DNA of 64,000 nt from Parabacteroides distasonis ATCC 8503 (GTDB lineage: Bacteria; Bacteroidota; Bacteroidia; Bacteroidales; Tannerellaceae): contig NC_009615.1 of assembly GCF_000012845.1 (NCBI RefSeq), positions 1,697,501-1,761,500 of the forward strand, given 5' to 3'. The position numbers and the translations under genes were made by a program. Below, piece by piece: positions 7,939 to 18,397 of the stretch; the first letter of the stretch is position 1; the number at the start of each line of letters is the position of its first letter. The notes under the pieces are model-generated. The model had not been told where the DNA came from. It ran no database searches and saw nothing but the letters and a program-made list of their open reading frames with translations.

Positions 7939-8886
7939 ATGAAAATTATCTCTGAAAATCAGATTAAGGATTTAGGAATTACGCCTGCGACCTGTGTAGA
8001 TTGGGCGAAAGAAAGTTTCTCTATAAAAAACAAGGCTCAATTACCCGCAAAAATAAGTGTACACCCCCAAGGTAATGACTTTTTCACTTCCATGCCCTGC
8101 CTCTTACCCCAAGAATTCTCTAGGTTTGGAATCAAGGTGGTTCATCGTATTGTAGGTGGCATACCTGCTTTAGGAAGCGATATCCTACTCTATGATTCCA
8201 ATACGGGAGAACTATTAGCCCTATTGGGTGGAGATTGGATAACCGCTATGCGTACAGGAGCTGTCGCCACTCTCGCTATCCAAACATTAAAAGCGACCGA
8301 TGCCACTACTTACAGTTTCATCGGCTTAGGAAATACAGCTAGAGCAACTATGTTATGTTTACTTGATAGCCAAAAAAATACGCATCATACAGTTCAGCTA
8401 TTAAAATATAAGGATCAAGCGGATTCCTTTATAGAGAGATTCGGGGCTTATCCCAATGTTACATTCTCGATCATAGACAATATAGAGAATCTCATATCCA
8501 ACTCAGATGTTATTATCAGTTGTATAACAGACGCAAGCAACTTGATCTGTCCGAAAAATGACCTATTTAAAGAAGGATGCCTAGTCGTGCCGATACATAC
8601 GAGAGGATTTCAAAATTGCGATCTCTTTTTCGACAAGGTATATGGCGATGATACCGATCATGTGAAGGGATTCCGTTATTTTTCCCAATTCAAACAATAT
8701 GCCGAGCTAGAAGACGTTTTATCAGGTAGAACGGCTGGCAGAGAAAATGACCATGAACGGATATTAAGTTACAATATAGGTCTTGGTCTACATGATATTC
8801 TATTCGCAAGTAAAATTTATGATAGTTTATCTGCGCAATCTCCAGAGATTAAGATAGAAAGAGAGGTATCAAAATTCTGGATATGA
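7939..8886 (+). CDS. ornithine cyclodeaminase / mu-crystallin family enzyme
   Basis: This 315-residue soluble protein belongs to the NAD(P)-dependent ornithine cyclodeaminase superfamily. That superfamily also holds alanine dehydrogenases, ketimine reductases and siderophore amino-acid synthases such as SbnB. Visible motifs are the substrate-side FGIKVV, the helix WITAMRTGAVATLA (family TALRTAAASALA) and the dinucleotide-binding FIGLGNTARATM. The ligand region near VVPIHTRGF is divergent, so true ornithine cyclodeaminase activity is doubtful. It is the first gene of the forward polysaccharide operon, just before the cytidylyltransferase/PLP fusion. It may therefore make or reduce an amino or imino compound for that pathway. 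The precise reaction is unknown. Confidence 0.75.
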   Translation: MKIISENQIKDLGITPATCVDWAKESFSIKNKAQLPAKISVHPQGNDFFTSMPCLLPQEFSRFGIKVVHRIVGGIPALGSDILLYDSNTGELLALLGGDWITAMRTGAVATLAIQTLKATDATTYSFIGLGNTARATMLCLLDSQKNTHHTVQLLKYKDQADSFIERFGAYPNVTFSIIDNIENLISNSDVIISCITDASNLICPKNDLFKEGCLVVPIHTRGFQNCDLFFDKVYGDDTDHVKGFRYFSQFKQYAELEDVLSGRTAGRENDHERILSYNIGLGLHDILFASKIYDSLSAQSPEIKIEREVSKFWI

Positions 8887-8962
8887 TATCGGTTTACATT
8901 ATATGCAGCGTTTTAGATAATAGAATCATCTTATAAAGACAACCCCTTCTCGGTTATGTACA

Positions 8963-8981
8963 GTCAAATTGATATTTTGAC
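8963..8981. promoter_or_regulatory. short dyad, possible operator or -33 region
   Basis: GTCAAA (8963-8968) and TTTGAC (8976-8981) form an inverted pair 50 bases upstream of the fusion gene. The right arm could also serve as the TTG of a -33 box for TATTTG at 8999. Weak evidence; the 144-base gap shows nothing else. Confidence 0.25.
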
Positions 8982-9030
8982 AGTAAAATCGACAGGGGTA
9001 TTTGTTTATACAATTAAAAAAGAATAAGAT

Positions 9031-10848
9031 ATGCAAGCGATCATATTAGCGGCAGGCATGGGCAAACGCCTTAAAGAGTTGACAAAAAACAACACAAAAT
9101 GCATGATTAAGGTACATAATCAAACCTTAATCGAACGTATGCTTAAACAACTGGAAGCTCTATCTCTGAAACGTATAATTATCGTGATAGGTTATAAAGG
9201 AGAAAAGGTACGTGAGCTTATCGGAGATAAGATAAACAACACTCCTGTTCTTTATGTAGAGAACAATGTATATGATAAAACAAATAATATATACTCGCTA
9301 TATCTCGCTAAAAACTATCTGGTGGAGGACGAGACAATTCTACTTGAATCCGATCTAATTTTTGAGAACTCCATTCTCAGCAAATTGATAAACCATCCCT
9401 ATCCAAATTTGGCAGTAGTTGCCAAATACCAAAGTTGGATGGATGGTACCGTCGTACGGCTGGATGAGGATAACAATATATTGAACTTCATCTCAAAGAA
9501 AGCGTTTCAATTTTGCCAAAAGGAGTCTTATTACAAGACCGTAAATATATATAAATTCAGTAAGGAATTTTCCACTAATAAGTATATTCCGTTCTTGGAA
9601 GCTTATTGTAAAGCCCTCGGTAATAATGAATACTACGAACAAGTTCTAAAGGTAATATCCTTATTAGACAGACCGGATTTAAAGGCCTTGACGATTACAA
9701 CCGAAAAATGGTATGAGATAGATGACCAACAGGACTTAAATAATGCGGAAGCCTTATTTTCGGAAGGCAAGCAAGCATTATCTTTATACGGCAAACGTTA
9801 CGGTGGATACTGGCGTTTCCCTATGTTATTGGATTTCTGCTATCTCGTCAACCCTTATTTCCCAAATACCCGATTGAAGGAAGAAATGAAAGCCAATTTC
9901 GATACTCTCCTTACCGAATATCCTTCCGGTATGCAAGAAAACGCTCAACTAGCCGCCCGTTATGCGGGAATATCCTCCGAACAAATCATCGTAGGAAACG
10001 GAGCGGCCGAGTTAATCAGTGGTTATATGCGTATGACCTCTAAGTATACCACAGGAGTTATATTACCAACATTCGAGGAATACCCGAACCGTTTGGCCCC
10101 TAAGCAGCTGGTGTATTATACTCCCAGCAACCGAGACTTCTCTTATACTGCTTTAGACATTATATCTTTCTTTGATAACAAAGCGATTGAGCAACTTTTG
10201 ATAATTAACCCTGATAACCCATCTGGAAATTTATTATCTAAAAATGAGATATTTGCGCTAGTCGAATGGTCCGAACGAAAAGGGATTCGTTTAATCATAG
10301 ATGAATCTTTCCTTGATTTCGCAAATCCTGAAAATAAACTTTCCCTGTTAGATAAAGAGCTTTTAAACAAATATCCACATTTGATTGTCATTAAGAGCAT
10401 ATCAAAGTCATACGGCGTTCCCGGATTACGATTAGGTTTCTTAGCGTCGGGAAACAAAGATCTCATAAGAACGTTGAAAAAAGACATATCGATTTGGAAC
10501 ATCAACTCCTTCGCTGAATTTTATATGCAGATTTTCGTGAAATACAGTGATGACTACGACAAAGCCTGCCATAAATTCTTAAACGAAAGAGAGCGTTTCT
10601 TCCAGAATCTACAGGCAGTCTCATATCTTAGGGTTATTCCTTCCGCCGCAAATTATTTCTTATGTGAAGTAACCGATACTTACACATCGGAGGAACTTTG
10701 TAGCTCTTTATTGTCGGGAAATAATATCTTGATAAAAAACTGTGGAACTAAAGCAGGGTTTGAAGGGAAACAATATATCCGAATCGCTATCCGGAACAAG
10801 GAAGACAATGATAAGCTAATAGAAGCGCTGACTTCATTGAATAAATAA
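9031..10848 (+). CDS. LicC-like cytidylyltransferase fused to class I/II PLP aminotransferase/decarboxylase-fold enzyme
   Basis: This is a 605-residue two-domain protein. Residues 1-235 are a sugar-nucleotidyltransferase-fold domain: LAAGMGKRL at the N-terminus, and KWYEIDDQQDLNNAE near its end, as in choline-phosphate cytidylyltransferases of the LicC type. Residues 260-605 are a fold-type I PLP enzyme close in pattern to HisC and CobD: INPDNPSGN, LIIDESFLDF, and SISKSYGVPGLRLGF with the PLP lysine at 459. The simplest reading is that the PLP domain makes a phosphorylated amino-alcohol, by transamination of a phospho-ketone or decarboxylation of a phospho-amino acid. The N-terminal domain would then activate it as a CDP derivative for the LicD-type transferase in the same locus. 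The substrate is inferred, not shown. An aminoalkylphosphonate is an alternative. Confidence 0.85.
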   Translation: MQAIILAAGMGKRLKELTKNNTKCMIKVHNQTLIERMLKQLEALSLKRIIIVIGYKGEKVRELIGDKINNTPVLYVENNVYDKTNNIYSLYLAKNYLVEDETILLESDLIFENSILSKLINHPYPNLAVVAKYQSWMDGTVVRLDEDNNILNFISKKAFQFCQKESYYKTVNIYKFSKEFSTNKYIPFLEAYCKALGNNEYYEQVLKVISLLDRPDLKALTITTEKWYEIDDQQDLNNAEALFSEGKQALSLYGKRYGGYWRFPMLLDFCYLVNPYFPNTRLKEEMKANFDTLLTEYPSGMQENAQLAARYAGISSEQIIVGNGAAELISGYMRMTSKYTTGVILPTFEEYPNRLAPKQLVYYTPSNRDFSYTALDIISFFDNKAIEQLLIINPDNPSGNLLSKNEIFALVEWSERKGIRLIIDESFLDFANPENKLSLLDKELLNKYPHLIVIKSISKSYGVPGLRLGFLASGNKDLIRTLKKDISIWNINSFAEFYMQIFVKYSDDYDKACHKFLNERERFFQNLQAVSYLRVIPSAANYFLCEVTDTYTSEELCSSLLSGNNILIKNCGTKAGFEGKQYIRIAIRNKEDNDKLIEALTSLNK

Positions 10849-10873
10849 GGAAGTTCAATCCGGTCTTTATTAT

Positions 10874-12118
<1,245 letters not shown>

Positions 12119-12158
12119 GAAGCTGAGGCAAATTTGACAAGTGATTTAAGAAAAGACA

Positions 12159-12244
12159 TATCTTAGCTTCATCAACCAAGTATCTTAGGTTCGTTGGCAA
12201 AGTATGTTAAGTTACTTTGCCGATGAAGTTAACTTACTTTTTTG
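12159..12244. repeat. multi-unit inverted repeat element E
   Basis: Four imperfect copies of a unit like AAAGTATSTTARSTTCATC lie in the gap between the convergent flippase and the decayed LRR gene. Three are direct (12159-12173, 12178-12197, 12199-12216) and one is inverted (12222-12240). Copies 3 and 4 overlap a GGCAAAGTA/TTACTTTGCC hairpin. No reading frame is present. Confidence 0.6.
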
Positions 12245-12284
12245 CCCAACTTTCCCACAAAACGCAAATTCCCGATAAAAGGTC

Positions 12285-12322
12285 GTAATAGCCATAAAGA
12301 TTTAAAAGTTCATGGCCATTAC
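12285..12322 (-). terminator. hairpin past the LRR gene
   Basis: GTAATAGCCAT (12285-12295) pairs with ATGGCCATTAC (12312-12322) with one mismatch. It lies just downstream of the reverse-strand LRR reading frame and may end its transcript. Confidence 0.4.
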
Positions 12323-12332
12323 AACATATAGT

Positions 12333-14070
12333 TCATTGTATTAAAATGCGTGTATTTGGATGCACATTTAAAGTAGTAGAAGAAAATTGCTTTGCGGTCA
12401 CGCACACGGTTTCTACACTATCAAGCCCAGTAAACCTAAACAAAGAAAGGCAAGGTCTCACGTCTACTGTTCGTAAAACATAGTTCGATGAGCAATCAAT
12501 ATATTGCAACGCAGGATTACCAGATAAATCTAACGATTGCAAAGCACAGGATCTACAATCCAAGTTTTGCAGGCTAGGATTACCTTTTATATTCAACATC
12601 TTAAGTTGAGAATTTGATGGACACCTCAAGGTTTCCAATAACGGGGAATTACTCGTATCCAAACATTCTATATCCATGTTAGAACATAGAAGATAAATTA
12701 AATTAGTTTTCTCGCTCAAGTCTAATTCTTTAATGCCCACCCATTCCATTGTTACCTCTTCCAACGCTCCGCAATCAGCGAACGACAACTCATCTTGATA
12801 TAAATGATAAATTTTCAAGTATTTAAGAGATTGACATCCATTCAAACGTAAAAAAGCACTAGGATTATAATTATAAAATTCCAGATGCTCAAGGGAAGCA
12901 CATCCACTAAGATCCAAGCCCGGAAAACTTTCAGTTGTATATAGTTTTAGGCCTCGGATACTTTTATTGAAATCCAAGCAAGTTAATCCATAGCAATCTA
13001 AAAACAAATTAGGACAATCACTAACATCTACTTCCCCCGCATTTCCCTCCAACCGGGTATTATCAAGGCTCGTACAACCTTTAAACTGTAATGAGGTCAG
13101 GAGGCTAGATGTTATATACAATGATTCCAACGCTGAACAATTCTGGATATCAACAGAAGAAGGTTGGGCATCCGACCGATAAGTCAAATTCCGCAAATTA
13201 GGATAAAGACTTCCTTTTAGTTCTTTTATCGTCATATTATATACCGTGATACTTTCTAAAGCATGATTCTTACTTAAATCCAAAACACCATCTCCACTAT
13301 CAATAAATATTTCCTTCAAACGAATACAATCTGATAGGTCTATATTGCCAATGCGTCTACTTTCAAACGTTTCCAAGCCAACACACCCTTCCAAGTTAAT
13401 CGAATACGCATAATCAGCGGCCAAACTTTTTAAAGACTTACAACCTTTCAAGTTCAATGCATAATTCTTACCTGTAGGAGTAAATTCCTCTAATGCTTCG
13501 CAACCACTCAAATCAATATCCATTAAACCAATAGCTCCCGTAAAAACAATGCGCTTCAAACGTTTATTATTCTTTAAATCTAAGTTTTGGAAACTAGCCC
13601 CATCTGAGTAATATGCGATAGATGATAGCTGCTCCAAGGACGGCAAATCATTAAGAATAACTCCTGTTGTCTTTATTTTGAGGCATAAATTCTTTAATTG
13701 CTTACAAGCATTTATATCTATCGATTCAAGAACCACCGTAGAACAAGTCAAACTATCTAACTTACAATCTTCGGGAAGCTTCAGATAATTGGTATGGGAA
13801 TTACATACCAAGATCTTTAATGCTTTATTCTGACTAAGATCTACAGAATCAACCAGTGCGTAAGTCAATGACTCTAACGAAGTGAAAAACTCAATCCCTT
13901 CATTGATCCGTAAGATTTGAACTCTTCTCCCGGATCCATAATGTAATCTTCCCATTCAGCCCTCCTTTACCAGGAGGAGTTGGGGTCGGATCAGGAATCG
14001 GGTCTTCTTTTCAACATCCCACAATAAACACAATCGCAAATACATAGGCAAACCATTTCAATGTTTTCAT
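12333..14070 (-). pseudogene. leucine-rich-repeat surface lipoprotein, disrupted
   Basis: The long open part (12333-13955, 540 codons) encodes about 20 irregular leucine-rich repeats such as LDLSGNPALQYIDCSS and is rich in cysteine. It resembles BspA-like or Cys-containing LRR surface proteins of Bacteroidota. Upstream, in another frame, an ATG at 14070 opens a lipoprotein signal peptide (MKTLKWF... IVGC) that hits TGA at 14011-14013, directly after the lipobox Cys. Past that stop, the same frame reads KEDPIPDPTPTPPGK, a typical Pro-rich lipoprotein linker. A further frameshift is needed to join the repeats. Two lesions thus separate the signal peptide from the body. A start at 13955 with GGAGG six bases before it could still give a cytosolic protein. 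Confidence 0.7.
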
Positions 14071-14135
14071 AATTATCTCCATCTAATATTATTAGATATA
14101 AATGGAAAATAGAAACATATATTATCGTATATTCC

Positions 14136-14620
14136 TTATTTAATATGTAATGTATTTGAAGAAAATATCATTTTACCATTTCTTCTACCTATAGTATAAC
14201 CAATATCTGATAATCCAGCTGTCGGCATATAACCACATTCTGGAGAATAATTTGAAGTAACAATAAAATCCTCAGACTCATAAACGTCAATTTCACCCTG
14301 CCTCGTATCAACAATATATATTGTATGCGGCAGAACGCCTACCAACTAAGCCGTTGAAGTATCAAACGCCATTTTAATATTAGAAGAAAGAATTCGTATC
14401 GCACTACACCCTCTAGCCACACAATATTCATTAGTTCTTGATATTGCTCTCAGATTCTCAGGTACAACATCTGTTGTATCCTGCATATTTATAGACAAAC
14501 ATGCTCCATCTCTCACTCCCAAATTAGAATTTAACAAATCTTCATTTGAGCAAGAAACAAATAAAGTCAAACAAAATAAAAATATGCATATAGATAATTT
14601 TCCTAAAAGAAAAAAAATTC
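14136..14620 (-). pseudogene. small lipoprotein gene remnant with in-frame TAG
   Basis: Two adjacent pieces are in the same frame and are separated only by a TAG at 14346-14348. The upstream piece has a hydrophobic signal and lipobox (SICIFLFCLTLFVSC, then SNEDLLN). The downstream piece runs LVGVLPHTIYIVDTRQGE to LHIK. No ATG opens the first piece. Removing one T from an eight-T run (14610-14617 on this strand) would join a TTG start, giving MNFFLLGK before the signal. The gene therefore looks broken twice. I do not recognise the family. It lies just upstream of the decayed LRR gene, on the same strand. Confidence 0.55.
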
Positions 14621-14744
14621 AATAATATCTCAGTTCTTCATTTTCACCAGATACAAACAAAAATCTATCAATCAACAATTTACACATTTTCATACAAACC
14701 ACAAAAAGCAAATAAATGCAAAAAGGATGATGAAACATAGTTTA

Positions 14745-14768
14745 TTCCAAGAATAACCCATAACTTTG
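14745..14768 (+). promoter_or_regulatory. polysaccharide-locus promoter, copy 2
   Basis: This block ends in the -7 box TAACTTTG (14761-14768), 49 bases before the polymerase start. It is 20/24 identical to the block at 7872-7895. It would restart transcription of the forward genes after the reverse-oriented decayed patch. Confidence 0.55.
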
Positions 14769-14817
14769 TTTCATAATATAAATATGTACAAGTTACTCAA
14801 CGTACTCTTATAAAAGT

Positions 14818-16074
14818 ATGATACAGTCTTTGATTAATAAACATTTTTTCAATCTGCTTCTTTTCACCTTGACTTTTGGTATATTGTTATACGATGCCAT
14901 CGGGTTTGATTATACAGATGAAATTTGCGCCTTATTCCTATTCGTTTTATTCGGTATATATCTGTTTTCCACATCCGACTGGAACTTCAACAAGGGCTTT
15001 TTAACAACCATTGGTATTTTCCTGTTCTATTTTTGCTACTCCCTATACATTGGAAGTAATACGAAAACAGCGATAATATCAGATATGTTAATCCAGATCA
15101 AGCCTTATCTCGCTTTTTTCTGCGTATACTCAATGATGCCAAGATTTAGCGAATCCCAGAAAAATATCATGAAATCAATATGCCTTGTATTTTGGTTTCT
15201 CTTGCTTCTGATGGGACTAGGAAAAGCTGTAGAGCCTAGGATTTTATTCCATCTCATGGGACATCCGGCTTATTATGCGGCAGCCGTTGTATGCGTTTCC
15301 CTTTGTTATTTGTATTGCAGTAAGTTCACTAATCTGGATAAGATTACATTTGTTGCTTTATTGTCTATTGGACTAATATCTGGTAGATCTAAATTCTATG
15401 GATTTTTCGCTCTAGCCACATTTATCACGTTCTACTTCTCAAATATAAAGCAGTTCAAGTTAGACGCAAAGAATATTACGATCATATTACTAACTATTGT
15501 CGCAGTATTATTTGTCGCTAGAGAGAAGATCTATTTCTATTTCTATCAGACATTAACCAGCGAGGTAGACAAAGACATGATCGCCCGGTATGTATTATAT
15601 GCGACCGCCCCACAGATATTAATAGATTACTTTCCTTTCGGTAGCGGGTTCGCCAGCTTTGGGACTTTCTCCTCAGGAGTGTATTATTCGAGTATCTATT
15701 CAAAATATGGAATAGATGGAGTATGGGGTATGAGTAAGGACCATTACAACTTTATAGCGGATACCTACTACCCTTCTTTAGCTCAATTTGGCATTGTAGG
15801 GATTATCTTATACATCACTTTTTGGATCTATATCCTTATGAAGGCAATTAAATTCCATAAAAGGACATATAATATGAAATGCTTATCGATGGTATTGATG
15901 ATCATTGGTTTCTTTATCATTGAGGGCACTACCGACTCAACATTTACAACGCATAGAGGCTTTTTTGTCCTTATGCTATTAGGTTTAATATTATCAGATT
16001 TGAAGAACGGGGTGACAGATGAAGTTCATCCAAATGCAAAAGAGTTACAAGATGAAAATACTTCAGATAAATAA
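14818..16074 (+). CDS. wzy: O-antigen polymerase / ligase family protein
   Basis: This 418-residue protein has about ten to eleven hydrophobic segments. A large polar loop in the C-terminal half (about residues 255-315) contains FPFGSGFASFG and YGIDGVWGMSKDHY, as in Wzy polymerases and WaaL-type ligases. It would polymerise flipped repeat units in the periplasm. Sequence alone cannot separate polymerase from ligase; position beside a flippase and export genes favours polymerase. Its 3' end overlaps the next glycosyltransferase start by 23 bases. Confidence 0.82.
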   Translation: MIQSLINKHFFNLLLFTLTFGILLYDAIGFDYTDEICALFLFVLFGIYLFSTSDWNFNKGFLTTIGIFLFYFCYSLYIGSNTKTAIISDMLIQIKPYLAFFCVYSMMPRFSESQKNIMKSICLVFWFLLLLMGLGKAVEPRILFHLMGHPAYYAAAVVCVSLCYLYCSKFTNLDKITFVALLSIGLISGRSKFYGFFALATFITFYFSNIKQFKLDAKNITIILLTIVAVLFVAREKIYFYFYQTLTSEVDKDMIARYVLYATAPQILIDYFPFGSGFASFGTFSSGVYYSSIYSKYGIDGVWGMSKDHYNFIADTYYPSLAQFGIVGIILYITFWIYILMKAIKFHKRTYNMKCLSMVLMIIGFFIIEGTTDSTFTTHRGFFVLMLLGLILSDLKNGVTDEVHPNAKELQDENTSDK

Positions 16075-17275
16075 ATACTTTTTCAAAAAAGGAGGTGCGG
16101 AAACTGTCTTTTTCAACACGATTCAGCTCCTCGAGAGACATGGGCACACAGTTATCCCATTCAGTCTTAAGAATAAGAAGAACGAACCTTCTCCTTATGA
16201 GTCGTATTTTGTAGACTATCCAGAACTATCGGAATCTTCTTTACCCAAGAAAATAAAAAATTTACCGGCTTTTATCTATAATAAAGAAGCCGCACGTAAA
16301 TTAGAGAAGTTGATCCAAAAGGAGAAACCGGATGTAGCACATATACATCTGATGTTTAATAGTATGTCTGTATCGATCTTACCAGTCCTCAAGAAATACA
16401 ATATTCCTATTATCATGAGTGTCCACGACTATCGTTTAGTCTGTCCTGCATACACATTCACGGATGGAAAAAGGAATTTTTGTGAGCGTTGTAAGACCGG
16501 GAATTACTACAATTGCATAACACACAAATGCTCAAAAGGTAGCCTCATCAACAGTTTCATGTTGAGCATGGATAGTTATTTCCGATCAAAATTCTATTCT
16601 CCGATCGATTACATCAATCGATTCATATTTGTCAGCAAATTCTCTATGAATAAGCATATTCAAGTAGAGAACCGATTCAAGGATAGATGTACTTATTTGT
16701 ATAATTTTACCCCGAAGGTAAAAGATTACAGTTCAACAAAAGGAGATTATATCTTTTTCTTTGGAAGAATATCCGAGGAAAAAGGTATCCTCACCTTATT
16801 GAATGCGATCAAGCAAGTTCCTGATATAAAATTAAAATTAGCTGGAACCGGACCTTTATTGGAGCAACTAAAGTCTCAATGCCCTCCAAACGCAGAGTTT
16901 CTGGGATTCAAACAAGGAGAAGAACTGCGGGAACTTATTCACAATGCCTCTTTTGTTGTAGTCTCATCCGAATGCTATGAGAATAACCCGATGACAATCA
17001 TTGAATCCTATATGATAGGAACTCCTGTTATTGGTAGTGATTTGGGAGGAATACCAGAGTTGATTATTGAAAACAAAACCGGATATACATTCAAGCCAAA
17101 ATCACCCGATGACCTAAAAGAAACGATTACAAAGGCTTGTTCTATATCAGAGGAAGAATATGCGAGAATGTCGGATGAGGCGAAGAAATTCGCAATGGAT
17201 AACTTCTCAGAAGAAAGCCATTATCAAAAACTCATCAAAAACTATCAACTCATTATCGATCAGAATAAGCGATGA
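16052..17275 (+). CDS. GT4-family glycosyltransferase
   Basis: I chose the ATG at 16052 (MKILQINKYFFKKGGAE) over one at 16019, because the GT4 fold starts exactly there. The protein is 407 residues. The first lobe has the GGAE loop and MSVHDYRLVCPAY. The second lobe has FFGRISEEKGI and the nucleotide-sugar binding SSECYENNPMTIIESYMIG, with the EX7E pair. A CxxC-type cluster (CERCKTGNYYNCITHKC) in the first lobe is common in this subgroup. It acts at the cytoplasmic face on a lipid-linked oligosaccharide. It overlaps the polymerase gene and the next glycosyltransferase gene (ATGA). Confidence 0.9.
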   Translation: MKILQINKYFFKKGGAETVFFNTIQLLERHGHTVIPFSLKNKKNEPSPYESYFVDYPELSESSLPKKIKNLPAFIYNKEAARKLEKLIQKEKPDVAHIHLMFNSMSVSILPVLKKYNIPIIMSVHDYRLVCPAYTFTDGKRNFCERCKTGNYYNCITHKCSKGSLINSFMLSMDSYFRSKFYSPIDYINRFIFVSKFSMNKHIQVENRFKDRCTYLYNFTPKVKDYSSTKGDYIFFFGRISEEKGILTLLNAIKQVPDIKLKLAGTGPLLEQLKSQCPPNAEFLGFKQGEELRELIHNASFVVVSSECYENNPMTIIESYMIGTPVIGSDLGGIPELIIENKTGYTFKPKSPDDLKETITKACSISEEEYARMSDEAKKFAMDNFSEESHYQKLIKNYQLIIDQNKR

Positions 17276-18351
17276 AAAATGTCTATGTATTTGGGACAAG
17301 AGGCTTTCCGAATGTACAAGGAGGCGTAGAGAAGCATTGTGAGCAACTTTATCCGGAACTGACTTCTAAATATAACATTTCTATATTCAGAAGGATTCCA
17401 TTCTTAAAGAAAAATGCGGAAAAGGTATATAAAGGCATACGATTCATAGATCTACCTTCTACACGAATAAAAGGGTTTGAGCCTTTTTTCCATTCATTCT
17501 TGTGCACTATATATTGTATTATTAAGAGACCAGATATCGTACATATCCATAACATTGGTCCCGGAATGTTTATACCACTCCTTAAACTCGCTGGGTTGAA
17601 AGTTGTCCTTACGTATCATAGCGCAAACTATGAACATAAGAAATGGAATTACATATCCCGAAAAATATTAAAATTCAGCGAATGGATAGCTGTTAATGGT
17701 TCTACAGCCGTAATCTTTGTCAATAAAAAGCAAATGTGTCTTTTCAATGATAAAATTCAGCGTAAATCCACTTATATACCGAATGGAGTATATCGCAAGC
17801 AACTAGCGACAAGGACTGATTATATAGAGAAACTTGGGTTACAACCTCAAAAATATATTTTAGCTGTTGGACGTATTACACAGGAGAAAGGATTTGATTA
17901 TCTGATTGATAGCTACGTACAATCTTTACCTCATGACTTCAAGCTCGTTTTAGCCGGAGGAGTAGACCATAACTCCTCCTATTCGTCCGAAATCAGCGAA
18001 AGAGCCCAAAAACAGAATGTAATCATGCCCGGATATGTGGATGGAGAATTTCTAAGGCAATTATACTCCCATGCCAGACTTTTTGTATTACCTTCTTATA
18101 ATGAAGGCTTCCCATTAGTACTTTTAGAAGCGATGAGTTATCATCTACCTATATTGGCAAGTGATATACCCGCTAATAAATTACTTGAGCTAAATCCAGG
18201 GGACTATTTCAAAACAGGGGATGCTTTGGATCTATCTAAGCACATAAAACAAAAACTGGCTCAAGAATTTACCAGAGTTGACTATCCACTCGACGAGTAT
18301 ACGTGGCAGAATGTCAGCGACAAAGTAACTACAATCTTTGACAAGATATAA
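17272..18351 (+). CDS. GT4-family glycosyltransferase (rhamnosyltransferase-like)
   Basis: This 359-residue protein opens with VFGTRGFPNVQGGVEKH, the hallmark of a GT4 subgroup that includes capsule rhamnosyltransferases. The second lobe has LAVGRITQEKGFDYLI and the EX7E segment EGFPLVLLEAMSYHLP. It starts inside the stop of the previous gene (ATGA overlap), so the two glycosyltransferases are coupled. It is the last forward gene of the locus; a perfect hairpin begins at its stop codon. Donor specificity cannot be told from sequence alone. Confidence 0.88.
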   Translation: MKNVYVFGTRGFPNVQGGVEKHCEQLYPELTSKYNISIFRRIPFLKKNAEKVYKGIRFIDLPSTRIKGFEPFFHSFLCTIYCIIKRPDIVHIHNIGPGMFIPLLKLAGLKVVLTYHSANYEHKKWNYISRKILKFSEWIAVNGSTAVIFVNKKQMCLFNDKIQRKSTYIPNGVYRKQLATRTDYIEKLGLQPQKYILAVGRITQEKGFDYLIDSYVQSLPHDFKLVLAGGVDHNSSYSSEISERAQKQNVIMPGYVDGEFLRQLYSHARLFVLPSYNEGFPLVLLEAMSYHLPILASDIPANKLLELNPGDYFKTGDALDLSKHIKQKLAQEFTRVDYPLDEYTWQNVSDKVTTIFDKI

Positions 18352-18397
18352 AAAATATCCCTCAAAATACTGTTTAGCTATTTTGAGGGATATTTTT
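18351..18397. terminator. bidirectional terminator at the centre of the polysaccharide locus
   Basis: A perfect 19-bp inverted repeat (18351-18369 with 18379-18397) has a 9-base loop. Its arms start and end in A5/T5 runs, so it can act as a Rho-independent terminator in both directions. It separates the convergent glycosyltransferase and licD-like genes. Confidence 0.9.
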
